From contig JADEXA010000008.1 of assembly GCA_015207365.1 (NCBI GenBank), forward strand, positions 1-64,000: a DNA stretch of 64,000 bases. Direction: 5' to 3'. A program made the translations under genes and the position numbers. The DNA comes from Vacuolonema iberomarrocanum LEGE 07170. Lineage in GTDB: Bacteria > Cyanobacteriota > Cyanobacteriia > Elainellales > Elainellaceae. This document shows positions 23,792 through 31,695 of this stretch, in pieces. The notes under the pieces are model-generated. The model worked only from the letters and a program-made list of their open reading frames with translations. It was not told the DNA's origin and ran no database searches. Positions within the stretch are counted from its first letter, which is position 1, and each line of letters starts with the position of its first letter.

Positions 23792-26557
23792 CTATCGGGG
23801 ACCAGTGGCGATCGGTAGTAGTAGGCGACTGAGAATGCGGCCATCCTCCAGTTGGAACAGGTTAAATTCCCCGTTCAGTTGAGCCATGAGGGTTTGGCAG
23901 ATAGCCAGATGTAGCCCAGGGGGGCGATCCAAAATCGACGGGGCGAGCCAATCGGCAGGGCGTCCGTTCGTCAATTCCTCCAGCAGCAATGGCTCAACCA
24001 TGCCATTGTCGGTGATGGAAATTTCTAACCAGTGAGCATCAAGCGGGCGGCACCAAATGTCGAGTCGCCCCCCAACTGGGGAACGGAAGCAGGCCATTGT
24101 CAGAATTTCGCCCAGCACCAGTTCGATCTTGTGGATATCACCGCCAATGTCCACGACACTGTCGTTGTGTACCTGCGACCAAAGCTGCCGCTGATGAATC
24201 AGCCCTTCAACCCGCTCCATCGATCGCTTCAACAAGCTGGTCAGGGCGATCGTGCCAAAGCTGGTCTTCATTTGCCACTGCTCGTGTTTCAGCAGGGGAG
24301 CCATGGTCGAAAGCATATTGCCCAACTGCCGCAAAATCTGGTGATAGCGCATACTAGCCAGGGCGTCTTTTTGATGGCTCAGCTCATTCAGCCGTTTCAC
24401 ATTGACACTCAAGGCACGGAAAATTTCTTCGATGCGGCGATGCTTGTACCAGTTCAGGCGCTCCAGGTGAGCGCGCTGCCCGCTCAGGGTGTTTGTCATC
24501 AGTAGGTGGCGGCGAGACCATGCCAGTTGATTGCCCAAAGCGGCCAGGGCATTGAGTTGCCGTTCGGGCCAGTAGCGGTTGGCCTCATCGGCCACCACAA
24601 TTATCCCCGTCACCTCATGGTCGGATGCGGTGTGCAAACCCAGAGCAAGTACCTGCCCGATTTCTACCCCATTGAGCCATTGACGGGTTTCCGCGTCGAT
24701 TTCACCTCGGCTCACGGGTACGACACCTTCTGCTTGCACCGCCCAGTTCAGAAGCGGATCCGTTAGGGTCGGGATGGAGGCGTCTAAGTTCACCCCAAAT
24801 TTGGCATTGCCGATGATGGCGGCCGAAATTTTGGCAATTTGATGGCGGGTGGGCCAAGTAATTAGGACGGCCAGCGGGGCATCTAGTACCCGTGCAATTT
24901 GTTCCATGGCCGCTCGTTCCAGGACTTCCAGCAGTGGCGTTTGCTGCAGTGCCGTGATCCCCCACTGGATCATTTGATTGACATGGTTTTGTTGCTCAGT
25001 TTGGCGCTGAAGCTGCCACTGATGCAAGGTAATGCCCAATTGCTGGCTGACAATCCGTAACACCTCGCGTTCGTCTCGGTTCCAGGTACGGGCAGACTCT
25101 TGCCCGACCACCAGCAAGGCTTCTAGGGGATGCCCTGGAGCTGTGCTACATACCAGGATCGATTGCATTCCAATGTTGAGCAGGTCGCTACGCCATGCCA
25201 TCAACTTCAGGTCATCTTCTAGATTCTCGACGGCCACGGCACCTGCGCTGCGCTCCAGCATGTTCCAATCTACTGGGTTTAGCCCATTCAGGTAGGCTGG
25301 CAGAGCTTGGCGATGGGGGGGACGATGTTGGTGGCAGACTTCGAATAATTCTTGGTCAGGAGAGTAGAGCAAAACCAGAAAATAGCTGGCACGGAGGCGC
25401 TGGCACAAAATTTGTGCCGTTTGCTGCAAGGTTACTTCCCAATCCGCCTCACTAAAGATTGACTGGGCAATTTCAGCGGTCAGGGTTTGATCGACTTTGA
25501 CTTGCTGAACGGTTGCCTCCATTTCGTCCAGCGGAGCGGTGAGGGCAATGAGTTGAGCGACGCTGCGCAGGTAGGTTTTCTCTTCTTCGCTCCAAATGCG
25601 GGGCTCTTTGCCTTCGACAGCGATAAAGCCGAAGAGCTCGTCGCGCAATAGGATAGGCGCTGCCAGGAGCGATCGCGCCTGGATTTTCTGCATCAACAGT
25701 CCGGCCATGTCGGCCTTGAGAGAACTCTGAGCCTCCCCGATGGAGACAATCTGATCGGCGGCCATCGCCTGATAGAAGCTGTTGATTTCTTGAGCCGTAA
25801 ACCCGTTGGTGGTCGGTTCTCCCAGTCGTTCCTTGCGGTTGCCCGTACGCCACCAAAAATAGCGCCGATCGGACTCAAACCAATACACATTGGTGCTAGT
25901 AGGCGCAATGAAGCGATGGGTTTCGATGACGACCGCATCGAGTCGGGCTTCCAGATTGGGAAGCGATCGCAGCTTGCCCATCAACGTCATCAGCGGCTCG
26001 GCAGGGCGCTTGGCCTGCTGACGGATAGAGTCTTCCTCTAACTGGTACAACGCTGCCGCCAACGTACCCAGCAAAATCGACAGACGGGCTTTTTCCTCGG
26101 CATGGGGTGACACGCCCCATAGGGCTGATCCCAGCAGAATTACACCGAGGCAGCGATCGCGGTGGCGAATGGGAAAAATGATGGTGCCCTGGATGCCATA
26201 TTTCTTTGCTAGCCTGCGCCAATCCCCTGCACGGGGCTCTTCTCGTAGGTCGGGCACCCCTATCGGCCGCTGTTGAATGACCACCTGTTCCAGCAAATCA
26301 CCGGGAGCCAGCGAAAACGGTTGTTTGATCGCCGTCATTTCGCTCCCTACGATGCTGCCGCCCTTCCCAGTAAGGCGATGATTGGCTAGGTCGTAGCGGC
26401 CAATCCAAATCACGGTGTAGTCCAGTTCTTGCTTCAGATAATGCAGCACCGTATCCAGCAAAATCTCCTCTGTTTCTGCGTCATGCAGAGCCTGGAGTGT
26501 TTGCTTTAAGACGACAAGCTGGTTTTCGTGATTGGCGGGTTGTTTGGGAGACCCCAT
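23792..26557 (-). CDS. Large GAF-domain sensor, histidine-kinase-like
   Basis: A 921-residue cytoplasmic sensor. It contains at least three, probably four, GAF domains in series (about 15-170, 195-360, 370-510 and 535-680). A coiled dimerisation region follows (N-W-Y-K-H-R-R-I-E-E near 700), then a C-terminal HATPase-like domain with S-I-T-D-N-G and P-P-G-L-H-L-A-I-C. The N-box, which normally carries E-x-x-x-N-A, reads E-I-L-T-M-A, so the ATP/Mg-coordinating asparagine is absent and the H-box is not canonical. It may be a degenerate kinase or signal scaffold. No response regulator is adjacent. Confidence 0.82.
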   Translation of the reverse strand: MGSPKQPANHENQLVVLKQTLQALHDAETEEILLDTVLHYLKQELDYTVIWIGRYDLANHRLTGKGGSIVGSEMTAIKQPFSLAPGDLLEQVVIQQRPIGVPDLREEPRAGDWRRLAKKYGIQGTIIFPIRHRDRCLGVILLGSALWGVSPHAEEKARLSILLGTLAAALYQLEEDSIRQQAKRPAEPLMTLMGKLRSLPNLEARLDAVVIETHRFIAPTSTNVYWFESDRRYFWWRTGNRKERLGEPTTNGFTAQEINSFYQAMAADQIVSIGEAQSSLKADMAGLLMQKIQARSLLAAPILLRDELFGFIAVEGKEPRIWSEEEKTYLRSVAQLIALTAPLDEMEATVQQVKVDQTLTAEIAQSIFSEADWEVTLQQTAQILCQRLRASYFLVLLYSPDQELFEVCHQHRPPHRQALPAYLNGLNPVDWNMLERSAGAVAVENLEDDLKLMAWRSDLLNIGMQSILVCSTAPGHPLEALLVVGQESARTWNRDEREVLRIVSQQLGITLHQWQLQRQTEQQNHVNQMIQWGITALQQTPLLEVLERAAMEQIARVLDAPLAVLITWPTRHQIAKISAAIIGNAKFGVNLDASIPTLTDPLLNWAVQAEGVVPVSRGEIDAETRQWLNGVEIGQVLALGLHTASDHEVTGIIVVADEANRYWPERQLNALAALGNQLAWSRRHLLMTNTLSGQRAHLERLNWYKHRRIEEIFRALSVNVKRLNELSHQKDALASMRYHQILRQLGNMLSTMAPLLKHEQWQMKTSFGTIALTSLLKRSMERVEGLIHQRQLWSQVHNDSVVDIGGDIHKIELVLGEILTMACFRSPVGGRLDIWCRPLDAHWLEISITDNGMVEPLLLEELTNGRPADWLAPSILDRPPGLHLAICQTLMAQLNGEFNLFQLEDGRILSRLLLPIATGPR

Positions 26558-27596
26558 CGATTTGCTCCTGCGTTCCCCTTAGCGATCGCCCTCGAAGCTA
26601 GATTCAAGACGACAGTCTTGTAACCAGCAATAGTTGAACCGAGGAAATCGCGTACAAAAGATTGCCTTGCACCATTGGTTTGGGCTAATGGCAGGCGTTT
26701 TTGGCGGTTTGGGGCATGTGGCGATACTCACGATCGTGTCATGTAAGGTTACCCTGGCTGGCGGCCACTCCTTTCAATTCAAACGGAACGACCCCTTGCC
26801 CAAGAGAAAAACAATCTTGAATACAAGGAAACTTTGGACTGTTCAAGAGGGTTGAGCCTGGTGAAACCTCGGAAAAAACACTCAGAAATATTAGAACGAA
26901 TGATGCAGCCTGAATTGAATGTAAACCACGTCGCGTGTAGACGGAGTGAAATTGCCAACAGTTCACAAGCTTGTTGTAAACATATAGGGTCTTGCATCAG
27001 GACAGGCTTGCGTGTCTAATCAACTATGCAATTTTCAACCCGATGACGCGAACGCGCTCGATGCTAAACCACACCAGGGACTGAACATGTTCCTAGAGGG
27101 TAGCTAAAAAATGCTATCCGCTCCACCCGACCCTCTACAGGATTTGGCGTGTGATTTGTTACTAATATTCCCCATTTGCCCAGGAATGTATCGAAATGTA
27201 AGCAAAATATGGCAGAACCTTGTTTGTTTGGCTTCAGCCTTTTGTTTTCCGGTTCTGTTTGGCAGAGAGATGGGCGATCGCCCCACCGCTGCTGTCCGCT
27301 CCCATCTCATACATGGGGGCACCCAGTCCTTGCAATTCGCTTATTCTACGGCAATTTTTATAGCGCTACGGGCTGAGTTGGAAATCCAAGATGTTTTGAG
27401 AGCCCCGCAGCGCAGGGCTCTCAAAACATCTTGGGTCCTCATCTAAATGAGTAAGGCTATCATTCCCAACCCTGATTCGGCTTTTGGCAAGTGGGGAGGC
27501 CGTGCGGCGACTAAAAGGGAGCCAATCGTTGTCAGGGGAAGGAAATGCATCATACCTATGGATAGGCAAGGTTCTTCGAGGGATCCCCTAATGCAT
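26558..27596. other. 1-kb intergenic region with one palindrome
   Basis: No credible gene on either strand; the frames seen are short, overlap one another and lack ribosome sites. It holds the promoter of the leftward GAF gene, several GCGATCGC sites and the palindrome at 27386-27434. Confidence 0.55.
27386..27434. repeat. 49-nt palindrome
   Basis: Arms CCAAGATGTTTTGAGAGCCC and complement around the tip CGCAGCGCA. The tip is close to that of the 101-bp elements (CGCAGCG). TATAGCGCTA lies 20-30 bases upstream, as in the palindrome at 23612. Confidence 0.8.
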
Positions 27597-27950
27597 CTAG
27601 CCAAATGTGGAGCTGTTCCATCCCCAGAGGTAGCCTTTGGCATCGGCAAACTCAATGTAGATGCGATTGGTGGGAACGCCGGTTGCTGCGCTGATTTGCT
27701 CGCAAAAATCTTGGCTCATGGTCTTGGTTTGGTCGGGGCTAAAGGAACCGACGCTTTTGACCTCGACATAGCACACCGGATCGGTGCTGCCACCAAAGGT
27801 CATGGGAACATTTCCTTCAAATGCCGTCATCACGTAGGATTCTGGCTTGTGGGTATGGCTGGCAAGGCTGGCCGAAAGCTGCTTAAGCATTGTTTCGACA
27901 TCAGACTGTTCGGGAGAGGGAAGGGATGTTTGGACTTTGATCAGGGGCAT
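27597..27950 (-). CDS. MIF-like tautomerase
   Basis: A 117-residue protein of the tautomerase/macrophage migration inhibitory factor superfamily. Pro2, exposed after removal of Met, is the catalytic base. Other family marks are K33-like lysine region, F-G-G-S-T-D-P-V-C-Y-V-E-V near 51-63 and N-R-I-Y-I-E-F near 95. Length matches the MIF class (about 115). Members act as phenylpyruvate/dopachrome tautomerases in vitro; the role in cyanobacteria is unknown. Confidence 0.9.
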   Translation of the reverse strand: MPLIKVQTSLPSPEQSDVETMLKQLSASLASHTHKPESYVMTAFEGNVPMTFGGSTDPVCYVEVKSVGSFSPDQTKTMSQDFCEQISAATGVPTNRIYIEFADAKGYLWGWNSSTFG

Positions 27951-28172
27951 GAGTTGTGGATCGTAAACGGCAATTCAATAAAGACGTTGGGAGGAATTTT
28001 GGAAAACTGGCGATTTGCCATTTGAGACGAGGGAACGGAGGGTCTGATCCGCAGAACCGTGAACCAGAGAGACGATCAGGAAAAGATGCGATCGCATCTT
28101 CCTAATTCCATCCTCATTTTTGATCATTTCGCCCGTTTTACAGCGGGATTCCCTGCAGAACTTACACATTTT

Positions 28173-28209
28173 GTTGATGGTGTGGTCGCGTCGCGGCCAC
28201 ACCGTCAAC
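28173..28209. repeat. 37-nt palindrome flanked by a direct repeat
   Basis: Arms GTTGATGGTGTGGTCGCG and CGCGGCCACACCGTCAAC pair with two G-T type mismatches. On each side is a similar 20-odd-base direct repeat, GGATTCCCTGCAGAAC before and GGATTCCATCAGAACC after. This looks like an insertion with a duplicated flank, or a decayed repeat unit. Confidence 0.65.
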
Positions 28210-28314
28210 GGATTCCATCAGAACCTACGCAAAACATGCTCAAGTCCTCTCCTCTTCGAGAACGACCCAAATTTGGCATGATGGGGGAGTCGGCACAGCG
28301 GGGAAGAGACCAGG

Positions 28315-28710
28315 ATGCTACAACACCTATGGACAGTGATCATGACCGTCTTGCTGTTTTGCGGATGGGGGTGGAATAATTCTCCAGCGATCGCGATTCC
28401 CGTTGATGCCGCTCCGCCTACGGTTATTGAACATGTCCAGCAGTTTTTGTCCCAGGAGGTGCATGTTGCTCCTTCTCAGAGCGAGATCCAGCAGGTGGAG
28501 AGCGTCACCTGGCATGATGCCTGCCTGGATTTGGCAGAGCCGGGTGAACTGTGTGCTCAGATGCTGACCCCTGGCTATGCGATTACCGTTAAGACGCCGA
28601 AGGGGACGATGGCGTTGCATACGAATCAGCAGGGGACGTCGATCCGTCCGGAGCCGATGGTAGGGGAGACCGCGCCAGCAAATATCCCAATGCCCCCACC
28701 ATTGGGATGA
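28315..28710 (+). CDS. Secreted conserved hypothetical protein
   Basis: A 131-residue protein with an N-terminal signal peptide (hydrophobic about 5-25, A-I-A near 26-28). The conserved-looking core is V-T-W-H-D-A-C-L-D-L-A-E-P-G-E-L-C-A-Q, with two cysteines likely to form a disulfide, followed by G-Y-A-I-T-V. I regard this as a cyanobacterial envelope protein family of unknown function. Its last 40 codons overlap the 3' end of the convergent membrane-protein gene. Confidence 0.72.
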   Translation: MLQHLWTVIMTVLLFCGWGWNNSPAIAIPVDAAPPTVIEHVQQFLSQEVHVAPSQSEIQQVESVTWHDACLDLAEPGELCAQMLTPGYAITVKTPKGTMALHTNQQGTSIRPEPMVGETAPANIPMPPPLG

Positions 28711-29305
28711 AAGAAATTGCCCACCAAAGCGAACGGGATGACATGCCTCGCTTCGCCATGTCATCCACCATCAACACCGGAAACAGCAGCCACAACATGC
28801 AGAAATCTAGGGTCATCACATGGATGAAGCGGCTAGTTTGCCATTGTTGAAAGAACGCAGCCCAATCTCCCTGAAGGATGGCAAATCCTAGCAGCGGCAG
28901 GGCTCCCAGGGTGAGAGCTAGAGCTAGCCAGCGCGAATCCTGAATGGCCAAAAACCAGTTTTTTTCACCCACAAAGGGTTGTCGAGGCTGGCGGAGTGCC
29001 AAATAGGGCAATAAGGCAAAGGCGCCAACGGCGAAAGCGGCGATCGCAAAGGGGAAAGCCCATATCCGTTGGCTCCGCCCGTCGATAAACAGCACGCAGC
29101 CATAGATGATCGGCCAGATTCCCATCAGATTGAATAACGCCACAATGACGGGATTGATGCCCTCGATATTGCCCGTAGAAAGATTTTGGATGAGAGCCCA
29201 AGTTTCATCGGGATTGTCTGGGGGCGCCAGCAGGAAGGCATAGGCGACAAAAGCCACCCAGAGCAGCCAAAAGGGAAGGGAATAGCGCATAGGAAGCGAT
29301 CGCAA
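28589..29305 (-). CDS. Multi-pass membrane protein (DUF2834-like)
   Basis: A 238-residue protein with about six hydrophobic helices. The segments T-L-D-F-C-M-L-W-L-L-F-P and a preceding Q-x-x-R-F-I-H-V-M resemble the DUF2834-type membrane proteins found in cyanobacteria and chloroplasts. Met6 is an equally good start. The C-terminal proline/serine tail (from about residue 215) is encoded by the 122 bases that overlap the convergent secreted-protein gene, so the true stop or one of the genes may have shifted recently. Confidence 0.7.
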   Translation of the reverse strand: MRSLPMRYSLPFWLLWVAFVAYAFLLAPPDNPDETWALIQNLSTGNIEGINPVIVALFNLMGIWPIIYGCVLFIDGRSQRIWAFPFAIAAFAVGAFALLPYLALRQPRQPFVGEKNWFLAIQDSRWLALALTLGALPLLGFAILQGDWAAFFQQWQTSRFIHVMTLDFCMLWLLFPVLMVDDMAKRGMSSRSLWWAISFIPMVGALGYLLARSPLPSAPDGSTSPADSYATPSSPSAS

Positions 29306-29363
29306 GAGTTGTTGTCAAGGTTTGTTTACACAGATTCTACCAACCCACTCCCCCATCAATCTT

Positions 29364-29518
29364 GATTTCTAGAGAACGTGATATCAAATCCGGTTAAACA
29401 GCCGTAAAACCCAACGATCGTTTGCGCCCGCTGCAATGCAGCGGGCGCAAACGATCGTTGGGTTCTTCAATCGGATTTGATATGAGTCTCCATGGGAGAC
29501 TCACGCTCTCTAGAAATC
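29364..29518. repeat. Older palindrome interrupted by an element
   Basis: If 29382-29482 and one TGA are removed, the flanks join into a palindrome with 24-base arms from GATTTCTAGAGAACG to GTGAGTCTCC, one mismatch, and an ATG loop. The right half alone still forms GAGTCTCC/GGAGACTC. This is the empty site reconstructed from the sequence. Confidence 0.8.
29382..29482. repeat. 101-bp palindromic element, copy 3
   Basis: Ends TATCAAATCC and GGATTTGATA, central hairpin with tip GCCCGCTGCAATGCAGCGGGC. The trinucleotide TGA flanks both sides (29379-29381 and 29483-29485), a candidate target duplication. Together with copies 1 and 2 the stem shows paired substitutions (ACTATCG/CGATAGT, ACGATCG/CGATCGT, AATATCG/CGATATT). 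Confidence 0.88.
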
Positions 29519-29732
29519 CACACTCAACTGGATTCCATTTTTTCCATCCTGTGTCGAATGCATCTCACAGGGGAACCAATTTGCGGTATTGAGTAATACG
29601 TTGACGGTGTGTTGATCGCGATCGCCATCAAACCTACGCTCAACCATTCCTCGCGCTACGAACCTCTCCTGACGCTTTTCAAACCTTTTCAAACCTGTTT
29701 AACTACTGCTTTACAAGAAGGAGCATCGAACT

Positions 29733-31157
29733 TTGGAAAACGAACTGATGGAGCCAAACCAGGGATCTCCGGGAAGCCCTCCAACAGAGGGGATATGGGG
29801 GGCGATCGCCCGCTACTTTGATTTCGCGGCACACCGCACCACCTTTCGCGCCGAAACCCTGGCCGGGCTGACCACCTTCATGACCATGGCCTATATCCTG
29901 GTGGTTAATCCGCTGATCCTTTCTAATGCTATTTTTCTGAACGAATCTGGAGATTTATTTGCCGAGTTGGTGATGGCAACGGCGATCGCGGCGGCGATTG
30001 GGACGCTGCTGATGGCACTGATTGCTAAATACCCGTTTGCAATGGCACCCGGCATGGGAATGAATGCCTTCTTTGCCTTTTCGGTGGTGCTGGGCTTGGG
30101 CATCGACTGGCGAGTCGCGCTGGCGGCGGTACTGGTCGAAGGGATTCTATTCATCCTCCTAAGTGTGACCGGGGCACGGAGTTATTTGATTACGGCGGTT
30201 CCCGAAGCCATCAAAATGGCGACTACAGTTGGCATTGGCTTGTTTCTGGCCTATATCGGGCTGTCGGGCAATGTCGAAACCGGGGGAGCGGGGCTGATTG
30301 TTGCAAGCGAAGGAACCCTCACTGCCTTTGGTAGCTTGCGTGCGCCCCAAACCCTGTTGGCCTTGTTTGGCTTGTTCTTCACCGTATTTTTGATGGTGCG
30401 GCAAGTCCGAGGTGCATTGCTCTGGGGCATCTTGGGCACTTCCATTTTGGGCTGGGTGCTGCAAGCATCGCCCCGTCCGGATGGGGTGTTTGCCATTCCC
30501 ACGCCACCTGTCGATCTCGTCGGGCAAGCCTTTGTCGGGTTCAGTGGCATTGGGGCGAACTTCTGGGATTTTGTCGTGGTAGTGCTGGTTTTTCTGTTTG
30601 TGGATATGTTTGACACCATCGGCACATTGACTGGGGTAGGAACTCAAGCAGGGTTCATTGATTCACAAGGACGCTTGCCTCGTGCCAATCAGGCGTTGCT
30701 AGCGGATGCGATCGCCACTACCTCGGGTGCAGTTCTTGGCACCTCCACCGTCACCACCTATATCGAGTCGGGAGCCGGGGTTGCCGAAGGCGGACGCACT
30801 GGCTTTACCTCCGTCGTTGTGGCGTTGTTGTTTACGCTTGCAATCTTCTTCACGCCGCTGTTCCAGGCGATTCCTGGTTTTGCAACGGCCTCTGCCTTGC
30901 TGTTGGTGGGTGTGCTAATGATGACCTGCATCACGCGCATCAACTGGAATGACCTGAGCGAAGCGGTTCCTGCTTTCCTCACTATTTTTCTGATTCCCTT
31001 CAGCTTTTCTATTGCCGAAGGTTTGGCCGCAGGCTTTATTGCCTATCCGTTGATCAAAGTCTTCCAGGGACGGCAGAGTCAGGTGCCTGTGGCTACCTGG
31101 GTATTGGCTGGCATTTTCTTAATCCGATTCATATTTAAAGGATTGGGGTTGGGATAG
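29733..31157 (+). CDS. AzgA-type NCS2 purine permease
   Basis: A 474-residue transporter for hypoxanthine/adenine/guanine with proton. A good ribosome site AAGGAG at 29718-29723 lies nine bases before the TTG at 29733, supporting that start; an ATG at 29748 is the alternative. Hallmarks: T-F-M-T-M-A-Y-I-L-V-V-N-P near the N-terminus, A-P-G-M-G-M-N-A-F-F-A, and D-M-F-D-T-I-G-T-L-T-G-V in the second half. About 13 membrane segments. The guanine deaminase gene follows on the same strand. Confidence 0.92.
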   Translation: MENELMEPNQGSPGSPPTEGIWGAIARYFDFAAHRTTFRAETLAGLTTFMTMAYILVVNPLILSNAIFLNESGDLFAELVMATAIAAAIGTLLMALIAKYPFAMAPGMGMNAFFAFSVVLGLGIDWRVALAAVLVEGILFILLSVTGARSYLITAVPEAIKMATTVGIGLFLAYIGLSGNVETGGAGLIVASEGTLTAFGSLRAPQTLLALFGLFFTVFLMVRQVRGALLWGILGTSILGWVLQASPRPDGVFAIPTPPVDLVGQAFVGFSGIGANFWDFVVVVLVFLFVDMFDTIGTLTGVGTQAGFIDSQGRLPRANQALLADAIATTSGAVLGTSTVTTYIESGAGVAEGGRTGFTSVVVALLFTLAIFFTPLFQAIPGFATASALLLVGVLMMTCITRINWNDLSEAVPAFLTIFLIPFSFSIAEGLAAGFIAYPLIKVFQGRQSQVPVATWVLAGIFLIRFIFKGLGLG

Positions 31158-31695
31158 GTTTTGCCATGCTTGTCGTTTCCTGAGGTTGTAGCTCTCTCTT
31201 TTTAAGCCGATCTCTGCTGACATTACAAACCCTTGCGAGATCCCCCTAAATCCCCGGCTCGACTGAGCTTCGCCGAACGTCCTTAAAAAGTGGGACTTTG
31301 AGCTCAGTTTCCCCTTTTTCAGGATAATTTTGCGCCTGATTCCCCCCTTTTTAAAGGGGGGCTAGGGGGGATCCAACCTCGAACGGAGTTGGTTCGAGGG
31401 ACTGATATACAAGACTGATATACAAACAGTCGCTTGATCAGGAGGGTGGGGGCTCCCAACCAAGGCTTGGCGTAAAACATAGGACTTGTGTCAACGCGAT
31501 CGCCCTATATCCCCGCTCCACCTCTCAAGTCCCTTGCCGACGTGGGATATAGAATCTGTAACTGATGCGATTGACCTTGGTTGGGTCGGGTGGGTTCCCC
31601 CTTAAAATATAAGTTTTTGCACCCTCTAAGAGCTGATGCCAGCGCTATTCGGTTCCAGCTCCCGTCAAACAATTTCTTTACGCCCGTGCTCTGCT
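31158..31695. other. Intergenic repeats between permease and deaminase
   Basis: Contains a hairpin of the common cyanobacterial kind, CCCCCCTTTTTAAAGGGGGG near 31342-31361, followed by CTAGGGGGGATCC and a second hairpin CCTCGAAC/GTTCGAGG at 31377-31399. An upstream partial copy begins GATCCCCCTAAATCCCC near 31230. No gene is evident; a promoter for guaD is expected near the right end. Confidence 0.65.

Larger units (their letters stand above)
29306..29732. other. Divergent intergenic region with nested palindromes
   Basis: Contains the palindromic element at 29382-29482 inside an older palindrome at 29364-29518. The rest, including two GCGATCGC-like sites, presumably holds promoters for the divergent membrane-protein and permease genes. 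Confidence 0.65.

Noticed and set aside
24032..24505. 157-codon frame antisense to the GAF sensor gene
   Set aside because: Shadow of the 921-residue gene, which has clear domains in its own frame.
26634..27446. Several 60-110 codon frames on both strands
   Set aside because: They overlap each other, have no ribosome sites or recognisable motifs and one is generated by the 27386 palindrome.
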